Positions 20,698-33,381 of a DNA stretch of 64,000 nt are shown piece after piece. The number at the start of each line of letters is the position of its first letter. Within the stretch, counting starts at the first letter, position 1. Location of the stretch: contig NC_134028.1 of the NCBI RefSeq assembly GCF_964204645.1, positions 3,384,501 to 3,448,500 of the forward strand, read 5' to 3'. A model generated the notes under the pieces. The model was not told where the DNA came from, searched no databases, and was given only the letters and a program-made list of their open reading frames with translations. Source of the DNA: Tubulanus polymorphus. Taxonomy: Eukaryota; Nemertea; Palaeonemertea; Tubulaniformes; Tubulanidae. The translations under genes and the position numbers were made by a program.

Positions 20698-23600
20698 CGT
20701 CGCGGCGTGCTTCATCGGCAATGATTCGACGACGTCGAATGTTAACACGCGCACGGTTTGAACGCTGTACGACGTTTTGACGACGAATTTGATAAGAAAC
20801 GTGTTCGTTAGAAGCCGCAGATTGACCAGAGTCTGGATTTACCAATAACATTCTACTTAATTAAGGTAATTTACAAACATTTATTTATATATACTTCGCG
20901 TTGAGTTTTATGCGTATTTTTTATTTTTCAATGAAATCTGATTTTTTAATCTACTTCATGAAATTCGACGTTGGAATTGATGCTTACAGATGAAAACATT
21001 TATACAATCGGCAATTGTCATTGAATGTAACAATTCTATCATTCGCTAAGTTCATTAATGATTACATTGGACTAAGGTTATATGAACATCTTCCTAAAAA
21101 AGCTTGTACGGCATTTCTATGGCAGTATTTTGAAATTTGATAGCGACTTCTTTTTTGAGATACATCGTGTGTTTTCACAAAACTGGTGTTCGTGTCACAC
21201 GAGTGATATTGTTTGAAGGTTTGTCCACGGACTCTAAAACGAAAGAGTCCGCGGTTTATTGATGGAATCAGTTCGAACATAAAGGTGTTCGCAGCTGTTA
21301 AGGATTATACGATACGCTTTGATATCTGAGGAGAGCGGAGTGCGGTCGTGTATATCTGATACACAGCAATATTCAACCGCGGCGTCTGTCGTGATGACCT
21401 TGACTGTTCGTTTTGACAGTCGTTCTCGGCTGTCGGTGATTTATCGTATGAATATTCTGTGGGATCCGGACAGATTTTGTAATCTAATCAAAATTGTTTG
21501 GTTTATGATTTATCTAAACGCGACTAGGTTCTCACCCGATGACTGCAGCTTATCATTGAGCCGTAAGTCTTTTGGGCGGTGTTGCTCGGTCCAAATAGCA
21601 TTCATTTTCGATATCATAGGTAAGAATCTTATTTCACCGTCAATCGGTATATCATTTATTCATCTCATTTTTACCTGCTCGATGCGGGCACTCCCTCGTG
21701 CGAAGGGTTTGGCTCGTGTTGACAATTTAATTAGAACATGGATTAAGAGTTTACGCGTCAATTATCACATTGTTCTTGCGTTAATTAATTGAGAGCTTCT
21801 TCTAAGAAGCATGTTGTGAGTGCTGTGAGGACGAGTGGTTTAAGGCTATTCGAACATGAATGAGAGTTTCCTGGTCGAAGGTTCCTTTCGGCCTCTCCCC
21901 TTCCATGGGTAAAAGAAAGATTGGCCAGGCTTGAGTTCCATCCATCCGTCAAGCCATTCGCTTTCGTGAATTGCTGGTGTGAATCAAATGAAAATATATA
22001 CATCTTTATTTCACAGTTCCTTGGCCTAGACTCTCACGCCTAATAAACATAAATAAACGCGAGTTTGTGTCATTCATTATCACCTATTCATCACTAGAAT
22101 CCCCCTGTTAGGACATCTCCGTCCAAACCGTTTACAGCTTTTTCAGGCCCTCGTGTTGTAAACGGTCCACTTAATTGGAGAAAATGTGTGAAAAGCCATG
22201 CATTAACGGGTGGCACCTTGCTAATGTACCCCTCCAGATGATGACCTCATTCATAGAGGAAAGGTTTTCATCCTGATCGGCCACACCTTTGTTCTATTTG
22301 TACCAAGGGAACCTCCCCGTCGTACGACTATATATACGATTCGCAGAGATTTTTAGGCTTAGTAAGTCTAATATTATTAACGAATTGTCGTTAATTCGCA
22401 TCGGGAATCTATAATTGGATTATGTCGTCATCACGAAGGCTAAATTCAATTTCGCGCGTACACGCCCGAATGAATTTGAAGCGAGATCGCCATTTCGACC
22501 GAAACAAAAAAGCGATACACTTTTGCCGATAATATCGCGCGCGTAATCCGTTTGATCCAAGAATGAGAACAGCCGAACAATAAAAGCGATCCTTCGGGAA
22601 TAAACGACGCCAAACAACCTAATCCACCGTGCCTTATGAAGCAAATTCATTTTTCATGTTTTCACAGATTCTACGCTTCAGAGAACCGAGCGTTCTGCGA
22701 TGAATCTGCAATGAATTTCGATACGAACGTCCTATCATTCTCTGGCCATTGAGATGAAATCTGACTATTTTCATTGAGATGCATGCGAACCTTTTACACT
22801 CGAGCGCGGTCTGATTTTAGATCGCGATATAGATTCGCCCTTGTAGTCACGGCACCCGGCCTTTTCGCATCAGAGAGAGGATTACCCGTATTTTCTAAGT
22901 GAGAATTAAAATTCGTAATTCAATTGCTTTGAAATTCGTAGCCGTCGGCCACAATAACGGACTATTCTAACTGTTTACGTCTAATTTACTCTGCCTCCAG
23001 GACGCGAAGTTAATTTCAATTATTTCTAAATTTGGCGGCGAAGATATTTTCTTGACGAGTCCCTGGTGCTCACGCTATAACCGTCCATATAGTGGAAAAA
23101 GGGATTCGAAATTTATGAATGATTGCGAGATTTACGATGGTAAAGTGTCGTATCATGCAATTACGTTCAATGTCTGATTATCAATTCTGAATTAGCGAAT
23201 ATTTTTCTGGAAGAACTACGTCGATCAGAGTAGCATTTCTTCGAACAATTACGCCGTTTTTTTCGGCCGATGAAACACTGAACCCACGCACCCTCGAATA
23301 GCATATCGGTTCTTTGTTCTTTTTGTACCTTTCGCTAATTCATCCACCTACCAGTGGCGCAGCGAAGCTAAACAGCATCTGTCGACGACAATGTCTGCGC
23401 GTATACCCGTGGGATCTCTTCACCGATAAAGCGAATGAATGAAGCTGTGTAAAGGATGATGGAGCTATCAGCGTAACTAGGAAACGACGCGTATACCTCC
23501 CGCTACAAATCGATAAACAGGAAAAATGTGCACGTTGAATACAAGGTGAGGCGAGATATATCGCGATGACAAAGTTTTACGTCGTCGAAGTAGTACTAGT

Positions 23601-26600
23601 GAATGGCTAAACAAATTGGAGTTTTCGGTAATGGCTGTACTCATTTGGCCAATCAGAATCGCCGTCGACAACATTCATCCAATCATTGCGTAGTAACAAT
23701 TTAGTAGGATCTAAAGGACGAAGACAGTAGCGCGATCCTTTCGTATTCTCTTTTCTAAGCATGCATTCCTGAATTCATTGAAATTCTATTTCGATTTCCA
23801 ACCACATATTTTCCATGGTATGTTCAAGAGATATATACTTATCGCAGACGCCAGATGTTATGTCAAGATATTCTGATTTTTTTAAGATAGCAAACGCGGG
23901 GTAGTTTGGAGATTTGATTTCGGTCGAAGAGCGCGGGGTCATTGGTCATTGAATATCAGGGAGGTGCTTCCCCCCTCTATATCGATACATTTCATCAACA
24001 AATATTTTTTTGGACTCGGGCCATGGAAGCATCATAACTTCACTATCCGAGTTAGAAGTCAAAACAATTGGTTACACCATTCACAGCGCCCTCTAGTATT
24101 CGGAAGAAAAACGAATTAATATATTTCTACAACTTGCACCGTCTTGGAACCCTCCTCTCGAGGCTCATTTCATGTGAATCGTTACTCGATACTCGACATT
24201 CGATATCCGATAACCGTTTTGATAATTGCTCTTCGGTTTAACGTCTAGAATTATGGAGCGTACGTTCCGGTATTAATGAAACGATAGCATAAACTATCGT
24301 TTGATGGATCGGCATAATTACCGAAAACCCATCATATTAATCACTCGACTGTCTGGAAAATGCTTAAGATTTTGAGAGCGGAAAAAAGTATTCGAATATA
24401 GACGGGTGATGTACTGACGAGGAGAACTGTGGCATCTCATCGAAAATGATTGATAACTATAATAACATTATCATTTCTTATCGAAACGCAGTAGTATATG
24501 ATTAGAGAAAGTTTGTTCCAGTAACCGCAGCACGATGTCTCCTAGACGTCACCATTATTAGTTCAGAAATCTTAATTTCTACTCCGTCAAAAATGTCGCT
24601 CTTAGTCTTTTTATCGTGCTTGCTGACCCCGCCCCTATACCCTTGGCGAGAGGGGATTTATCACCAGCTGTAAAGCGTGAAATAGATTGCATGATTGCAT
24701 AATTAAAAATCGCCCTTGATTCCGTCACTCTTATCCAAACAAACCTTTTTCTATTTTTTCCAGAGATGCACTCATTGCGTTAAGTAGATATTTTTACGAG
24801 AAAATATTCGGTCGTGGATTATATCAAATACTCTTCCGTTCGATTCGAGTGTGTCTTCATTATTCATTCATTCGCATAGCGAATAAACAGAGCCCCTGGG
24901 CCGGCTCTTGATAAGGTGGTGTGACAGCGTTACCTTATTACAAAAATTACGCATATCGAATCAATCTTGTTCAAAACGCTGAAAGCAGCAAAGCGCAGAG
25001 ACTGGCGCATTGATTACTGATATTTTTATCACTGCTGTCAACCACGGAAGCCATATGTGTCTTTTAGCCGTGTATTTATAGCGGATCGATCAGTTATTTA
25101 TAGCCCAAACGGGAGAAGGTATCACGGCAACCTTGTCAAGCGGTATAGCGTACGTAGACGGATGCCTGAGCGTTCTTTTAACACCATCTCGTTCAATGCC
25201 AGAAGCCGACGACGTGTTCTCTCTCTCTCTCTTTCTCCACGGGAACTCGTTCGACATGAAATCTAACTTAACGCGGATCGCGATGTAATTACGAATTCCG
25301 CAGATGATGGCGAGAGAATGAAAGCAAGCGAAAATGAAGAATGATCTGTGCGCGCGCGCGCACACCGACCTTCAACGAATGCGGTAGAACCTTATTAAAA
25401 AGTGTGACGTATACAAAATTGATGAATGCTACAGGCAGTTTTTTGGTAAATGGGAAAATGTCGCTTCATCATTTGACTTAATGTCGCTACCACCGATTAA
25501 CTTTAAACTTGAAAGCAATCGGTGCTCTTAAAAATGTGTCTGATGAAAATACATTATATACGTATATACCCATGACATTTCTTTATGAAATACCAACCGA
25601 GGGGGATGGATGGAGAGCATACACGTAATGCACACTTTGCCCCAGTCGTGATGTCGGAATGATCATTAGTCTAACCTGAACATTAGTAGAAATTCATTAG
25701 TAGAACCCTTCTCATTAGATGTCATTATACCTATGGACATGTCCTCTAGACCAAGTTAGTAATGCTAATGGCAAGCCCTTATACTGATAGAGGTATTCCA
25801 AGCGATGGCGTTTGACTTTTAACTAAAACGACTGCTGATGTTTCGTTTGTCTACACCTACGTATTTTTCGGAGTTCTCCGAAAAAAAAAATGTTACTCGC
25901 CTCGAGAAAACCGACTGTGAAAAGGTTACATGCATGATTATGGAAAGCTTTTTTGCCCATGGCGCATGTGAAAATGCGTTATTATTTCACTTTTGTGTCT
26001 AATGCACGAAGCCACACGCAATACATATTAAATGCCATATCAATCATCTTAATGTTAATGAATCGATAGAATATAAAAAGTTATTTCAGAGTTTTGATCT
26101 CTTTTTTTTCTGGTTGATTTGCTCGGCAATCATTTATATTCTATACGAACAAAGCGTTAGAATACGCGAATGAGGTCAAGTTCAAGGTAATGATGTTCAT
26201 TACCGAGTACATGATAATGCGATAGAAAATTAGGGAGGAGAGATCTGAGAATTCTGAGATTACTATCATCAAGGAAATACTATCGAGTTAATTCTGGGAA
26301 GATCTCTCTAGGAGAACAATGTCGATACATCGTTTCGAAAAATCACCGCTGTTCGGTATTTGATCCCCGGCAATAATAAGGTGGCGGACACACAACCGTG
26401 ATGATGTTGATGATATGAAGCCTTCACGGGATAATCACCACTCCATTTTCTCATCACCAGTCGCCTACGACTGTCGGCTTGTGAATAAATCCAACATGTA
26501 TCCCGGCTGAAATTAAAGCTTCCTGTCGGAATCGGTGCAAAATAACACTGCAAATAAAGCCCTATTTCCTGCACTTAGTGAGTATGTTCCGGCTGCATAC

Positions 26601-28312
26601 ACCGATCCATGTGCTCAATCCGCCATGCTTGTAGCACGACTAACCGTTTTACTCCGTGTTTGACAAGCAATTAGTACTCGAGATGAGCATATTCGTTGAT
26701 GGACGAACGAAGATGGGACGAAAAACCATCGCCGAAAACCTGCAGCATATCGGTTTCATCGCTGTCAAATGCCGAGACACGTATTAAAAGGCGAAGAATA
26801 CAATTTTGTTGCGCTTTTCTGAAATGTCTGAGGTAATTTGCGCTGTAGATTTGTTCATTCACACAGTAATAAAGTGGGTGTGTGTAATGTAGAGAGGAAG
26901 TTTAGAAGTTTTTATCAAATGACTTCTGGTTGCGTGTGCGTTGTAACTTGAGGCGAGTAAAAGTCTCTAATTTTTTCGAATCGTGGGCTGGCGTCTGCGA
27001 CACCTTTCCCGTAGCAGTTGCGGCAGAGACAGCTATCTATTATGGTCGTTTAAATTGATATTACCATTCCCTGCGGACTGAACCTAATACGTGCCATTTT
27101 AATGATGCTAAAATGATAACGTTTCGCTGCGCTTAAGATATCTTTTACCCGTTGAAATATATCATGCCTTGTGCGGTCGGTACCGCGGCACCCACCCCCA
27201 CATCTTTGAATGGATATTGTTACTCCGAGCTAGAAGAAAAAGAAGTGCACTCGAGCTACTTAAGAATAAGATAAAGAAATTTTTCCGAACTGTGTTTGTT
27301 GATAAATGTTAAGATTTTTAAGGAACGTCGCCGCAATATTTCAGATGAATGTTTTATGAATTCTTTATTCAATTCGTTTCCGTCTCAGTGGGATCGGACA
27401 TTAGCATCGTCATTTCGTATATTCGAAATTGTCGGTGATTTAAACAATAGTTCATCAAATATAGAACATAAATAGATATAGATTGTGTGTGATGTGGAAG
27501 TTAGTTATTTCCTGCCATGTACATTCCTAAAAGTGTCTGCAATATGAGGAGCTAAAAGTGGCTGATTTTTTCTGTATCATCCGGAATTATCCGGCTTATA
27601 CCGCCCACACGTGGACTGAATGGGAAACACTAAGAGGAAGTTGTGTCTCGTGTTAGGTATCAATGTGTGGTATTTTACCGCATTTTCGCCCGTAATAACC
27701 TCAGTCGAGTCTTTCACAGCCAATCCTTCGAACCATCGGCTTCGAATGAAACGCGATCGCGGTTGCAGCTTTCTGATTCGATCTACAAAACATCTGCACC
27801 CCAGGTCGAGTATCAAATCAGATAATCTCGGGAATAGGACCTAATCACAAGTCTGTTATTCCAGAAAATGATGATTATGTCTCGGTTCTGGACTCATGGC
27901 CTGTTAAAGATGCATTTTAAGCCATTGACCCGAATATCCAAATACATATAACACCGTCATTTTGCTCCCACCTAGTACTAACGTGTACTAAGAAGTGTGA
28001 TTCTAGAGATCTTCTTTTATTGTCAAAACAGTAACAGATATAAAGGACGTGTTGTCGTCAGCTTTACTTATTCGAAATGTGTGGAGGAGTCAGTAAACGT
28101 TAAGACGTATAGGTTTAATTCTAAAGTACATTCGTCTTTACGTTTGATTATTCGAAAGTGTAATTTGTTTGAAATAATCTCCTTGCTTCCCCGAAGATCA
28201 TTCAACTCGCAGATGACAATGATTGATACTGATAGTCATCACGGAGGTCCGCACTTCTTTGGTCATATTATTATCGCGCCCAGAAGTTTAAAAACCACTA
28301 TATACCGAATTC

Positions 28313-28392
28313 AAAAACGAATTTCATTTATCAAGAACTAATTCAAAATACACGACGTTTCGAACTCTCGCTAGAGATCATCGTCACACCTG
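28313..28392. repeat. Degenerate dispersed repeat, copy A
   Basis: It contains TTTCATTTATCAAGAACTAA, then ACACGACGTTTCGAACTC and a CTAGAGATCAT ending. The same ordered words occur in modified form at 57931-58010. It is probably an eroded transposable-element fragment of unknown class. Confidence 0.5.
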
Positions 28393-30705
28393 ATCGCCAT
28401 TATCTGTTCTCCAAATCAGAGTGAGGCTATTCTACCATCGCACCAGGAGTTCACATTTCACCCGAATCGAAAGAGTTCATTTAACGTTCACGCGATGCGG
28501 TAATTGATGGTTATTAATTAGCGGTTATCTAACAGAATTCAACGCGGCAAGTGAAATTCAGCACTTCAATTCTCACATCGTCTTCTGATCAGTGAATATC
28601 CTGAGTGTAAATCAGGCATGCGCGGGGTATGTATGAAATTGTCAATTCGGATGTTTTGTCGCTGAAATTGGAGCAAAGATTGTCAAACTGTCAGAGTTCG
28701 AACGAAAATGATTTTATCAGCCATGACTTGCGTCTGGCTTAAATCTGTTTATCCAGTCTAAGTGGGTTGAATCAGTCGAGTCGTGTTACGGATATTTTCC
28801 GGAAACCCAGTCAACCGTGCTTGTAATTAAATACTGCCTAATTCGGCTGCGTACAAGTCTGATAAGCCCCTGGGACACTAGTGTCTTATCGCGTTAGGAC
28901 AGCGTATATCACCGAAGCCGCAACGATTCATTTCCGTCTGAAATCTACGGCTGGCATTCGATCGCTGTAAATTGTTAATCTATTTGATAATTGCATCATC
29001 ATTGTACTGAGTGGACACGAGCTATCGTAAATATTATCGGGTACCATCTGGGAACCCGTACATGTGCCGGACATGTCGATAAGTCGCGAACAGATAGGAG
29101 CAATGCCACGTCTTAGGAAACCCCCTTCAGTATAATTACATTAGTTTCCAAAGAGTTTTTGAAAATTACTGAGTTATCATCAGTTAATCATCGTTAGTAG
29201 ATGTATTATTATAGATCTTTGAATGATAAAACGTTTTCATCGATTGGTATTAACTTAGTAATAATGCGGGGTAGACTAAAAGTTCAATTTAAATTCGGGT
29301 TCAAGTTGATACGAATCTATAAACCTAGGCCCAGGGTAAACCCGAGAACTCGGCCTAGGCGCCTTTTGGAAGCTCTCGCATTATAGATCGCTCGTGTGGT
29401 TCAATTAGTCATTTCAACCAAAACTTCGATATCGACATGAGGAAGATAGATGCCCCGCTGATAACCATCCTTTTGATCGGAAGTGACAAAGACTATCCAT
29501 ATTTCAGTGACGAATCTCGCGCGCGGTGTAAAACTAAAATGTTGAATTTGCATAATAATTATTCCAGTTGCGTTTATTGGGTTTTATCGGCGAATGAACG
29601 CCGTTTCAGCCGGCGGCGGTTCAGATCTCATTCCAGTAGACAAGGCGATCTCGCCGGCCAAACTGTTTCAGAATGGGATAATTTGATATTCCGATTTCAT
29701 TTGAAATAACCGCATTGCTTATTACCATAAGCTAACTTTTCTTCACTGAGTTGACCGGATACACGAACTGTGGCCACTGGATGTAGAATTCAAAAGACCG
29801 ACAAATGGTTGATGGATATGAAAGCTTTTGTGTCGATAAAATTCTCATTTGAATTGAACTGAATCGATAAATTTACAAAATGCATCAAATCATTTTGGAA
29901 ATTCTTTGTTTGAAATTATTTTGTTCCTTGATCTTTTTTCGACGCTTAGTTTTATTTCTGCTAGTGTTGTAGTGTTGTTGAAATAGGTTTATCGATCGCA
30001 CATCATCGAAACCTAATTGTTCTTGCCAAACAACGATAACCTTTCATCAGATAAAATGTCAACGTATCATACGTAAAAAGATCCAAAACACTTGTATTTC
30101 ATCACGGACCTGATTTTCTTCCCGTAACTATTCCTGTATTCAAACGTATTGTAACGTTTTTATTTGGCCGTGCTCATTCTTCGAATGAAGCGAAAAATAA
30201 ATGTCAAGCACCGGGGCAATGACTTTGATGCTAAATACCGGATGTTTGACGTAGAAAATCAGAGGAGAGAAGCGCTATTGACATTGCTGTTGGCGTAGTA
30301 TATGTTTTATTTTTCAATGAACTCGGATAAAAATACTCTGCGGAGAAATAACAGTCTCGCTGATGTAAAGGTCGCCGTTACGCGTGTAGTGACCGACACA
30401 TTGTGCTAGTTGCTGCTGCTGCTGCACCCAAAACCGGAAGTCCACTGACGTTCGATTCTTATTCCAGTCGGTGAAAGTTATATCGTCGTTTCGCGAATTA
30501 TCGTTCGGTTCGTGCCGTTATATATTGCCGGAAGTGACTAATAATAGCCGCAAAACGCGGTTACACGCAGTATCGACTACAGCGGCAACTGTGACGTCAC
30601 TAGAACGACGACTGTACAGTAAAGATTTATTATTTTATTTTGCCGAGAAGATTTAGTAATGCGGCATTACGTTAGAATTGGCTTTCTACCAGAGCCAATG
30701 CGTCT

Positions 30706-30836
30706 CCACTGATTTCCGGTGTAAAATACAACATGGTATCTTTGGTGACCAATATGGTTCAGCTCTAGGTCTACATTCCTTGTATTTATGGTATTGTGAT
30801 ATTTCTTGCAAATCTACACCGGAAATAGTTCCAGTG
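30706..30836. repeat. Small inverted repeat
   Basis: ATTTCCGGTGTA near 30712-30723 has a reverse-complement partner TACACCGGAAAT near 30815-30826. CACTG/CAGTG words lie just outside each arm. The intervening sequence of about 90 bp has no coding content. It could be a tiny miniature element or chance. Confidence 0.4.
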
Positions 30837-31608
30837 AAGGACATCTCCTTTTGAAAGAATATCGACCAAGAATCTTTGTCTATCGTCTAGCAACTTCTTA
30901 GAAACAGTTCGCGTGCACTTAACTCACTCCGGACGTGGATCAATGCACATTGACTATTATCAATTTAGCTTCGTTATACCTTATAACAATATCTGTTATT
31001 AACGAAACCCTTCTAACTTACTCGGTAGGCTCAGTAGTCACACGCGCGCGTCCATTGAACATGTCGCGGGAGCCGATTGATTAGTCAATAATCGATAGAG
31101 TTCGATTTACGCAAATATCCGACTCGATCTACGCGCGTTGCTATAAATAACCGCAATCGACAGTAATCAACTTGTCGGCTCCGATAATGCGCTGGTAATG
31201 TAAAGACAACTGTCAGTAATCGGGCATCTATTTTCTCGATGACATCGATTTTAGTATACTGCGCATAAGGTATCTCAAACCCATATGTCGTTTTACACGG
31301 CGCCAAAATCAATGGAAAAAATGCTCTACTTTTGATATTTGTGATAATAGTTCAATTTGTCATTCTTTTTTCTTTTTAAACGACCATTGATCTTTTCATG
31401 TTGATTTCTAAGTTTGCATCTTTACATTAATAGAAGTAGAGATTTTTTCAACTTTTGTCACGTAGAACTAAACGGATAAACTGCCCCTGGGCAACTTTTT
31501 CCTCTATTAAGCCTCGATAAGACTGGACAAGCATCGGTTTATTAACTGTCTCTTCGGCTAACAAAAATCAGTCGACGACATTCAGCTGTTATTTACGATT
31601 TATGCGTA

Positions 31609-31620
31609 CACTGTAAAAAA
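31609..31620 (+). repeat. Left terminal inverted repeat of transposon
   Basis: CACTGTAAAAAA, the exact reverse complement of 41072-41083, preceded by TA. The next 450 bp contain palindromic CCGTTTTTTTACGG (31752-31765) and further CCGTTTTT words, as expected for subterminal transposase-binding repeats. Confidence 0.85.
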
Positions 31621-32093
31621 AGATACGGTGCTTATCGTTTATTAACACCCCTTTTTCCATTAAAATCGCAATAAAACGTTAAAATTAGCCAAATTTCGCA
31701 ATTTTACGTTATTTTACCAGTAATTTCTGTTAAACACAGTAAAACAGGTAGCCGTTTTTTTACGGAAGACATGAAAACGACGATAAAACTCATTTTCACG
31801 GTTGACCAAGCGTAGCAGTGCGGTGCACAGCGATATTAGATGGGTGGTCGACGTTTCGATACGGCAACATTTTTTCTGGGACGGCAAAATCAATTTTTTT
31901 GCGACAGGTAGACGTTTGGCTGAGGCGTGCACCGTTAAAATACCGTCAGTGTGAAATATATAACGATGTGCGGACGTGTCATTACTGATCTTAACATCAC
32001 AAAACGGAGAATGCCGTTTTTCGTAGGCAGCCGGTCGTATTTTTTCGTTTTTTTCCGCATTTTACTGTCGTCAACAGGCGTGTTCGATGCAAG

Positions 32094-32126
32094 ATGGCGG
32101 AACTGCAAACCGGTTCGACTTTACAG
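32094..32126 (+). CDS. Transposon leader coding exon
   Basis: An ATG opens 11 codons (MAELQTGSTLQ) ending at TTACAG followed by GTAAGC, a strong donor, in phase 0. It can join in frame to the acceptor before 33382 (transposase-like gene) and also to the acceptor before 37190 (second gene), since both downstream exons start in phase 0. It supplies the ATG that the main 33382-36069 exon lacks at its beginning. Inferred from splice signals only. Confidence 0.6.
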
Positions 32127-33381
32127 GTAAGCAATTTTTTAATTTCTATAACCTCTCACTGCAAGCATCATCAATCAAAAGTAGCGATAACTTTTCTCCA
32201 GGTCTCGTGTGTCCGGAGGGAGGTTTCCGGTATCAAATTCCCGTTTGATTATATGAATATTTCCGGAAAAGGGCCTAAAATAAATGTCATGTCACCTCGG
32301 ACAACTGTAGTAGTGTAACTAGTGTAAACTGTGTCATGGACCTGCCAACCGTACTTTTTCACCGTATTTTCATATGGCTGTGGGCTTTTGTGTAGGCCTA
32401 TGGACTCTCTCTATTTAGTACGGTCTTGAATAGAATTCTGGGTGGTGATAAAATAATTGACTAGACAGTAGCAATAGGCAACTAGTGATCGATAGAGAAT
32501 CTGCATGCTGTATTGTAACACAAGGAGCTGCTCTAACGCGCGCTTATTTCAATTTAATTCAAAAGTAACAGAATCTTGAAACTACGATTGATAATATCTT
32601 TATGATTCATAAATTGTAATAAGGGCCTAGCCCTATGAATTAATAAGGCGATTAGATTTAGACTTAAAAAGACGCTATTTATTGAAGAGTTTATTCAGAA
32701 TCTTGAATTGATACATGTAGTTTTAATTGGTAACACGTGTTGGAGCACGTTTTTGATTTCGTTTTGATATATTACATCACCGGCCTTGCGATTCTGGAAA
32801 ATAACAGAAAAATAATCATGATATTGAAGAAATTGCTTGAATTATTAGATACTGATCAGATTTAATACTGATTAGATACTGTAAAAGAAATGTAATTTAT
32901 TTCTAATTTAGTAGGCCTATAATAATATATTAATATTAATAATTGTGATAGCATTAATTCTTACAATGTTTTAGGCCTATAGGCCTAGTCATTTATTTGG
33001 TTAGAAATTCTATTTTCGACCGGAACTGGAAGTTATTTTTCGTGTCGAGTTACTATTAAAAAATACTGACAAACTCAAAAACTGACGACATTTTTCTGGG
33101 GTTGGCAGGTCTGGATGATGTGTGTCAGTCAGTGTGTGGTCAATATAGGCTAGGCCTAATCAATGAGGATGAGTTCTTTATAATAAAGTGAACCAAGCCC
33201 GTGCCTAGAGCCTATTAAAGACCATGCCAGATTCATGTGTTCTAATGTAATATTATTAGGAAGATCCCACACCATTTTGATATAGTTTCGCATTCAAGTA
33301 AAAATATAGGATAGGACTAAGAGCATTGGTAAATTCTTGAGTCATGCTGTGATTAAATCTAAGGTCTGGGTTTATTTGTAG

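Larger units (their letters stand above)
19472..31606. other. Long intergenic stretch, no supported gene
   Basis: Twelve kilobases in which I find no exon with a recognisable domain on either strand. Frames of 60-157 residues are present (for example 21319-21792 plus), but they lack family resemblance and plausible splice signals in phase. A short (CT)n run is at 25219-25236 and a (CG)n run near 25350-25361. CRE/TATA candidates near 20 kb, a degenerate repeat at 28.3 kb and an inverted repeat at 30.7 kb are listed separately. Regulatory DNA or non-coding transcripts may be present but cannot be read from sequence alone. Confidence 0.4.

Noticed and set aside
21319-21792. 157-residue plus-strand frame
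   Set aside because: No domain resemblance; plausible by chance in a window this size.
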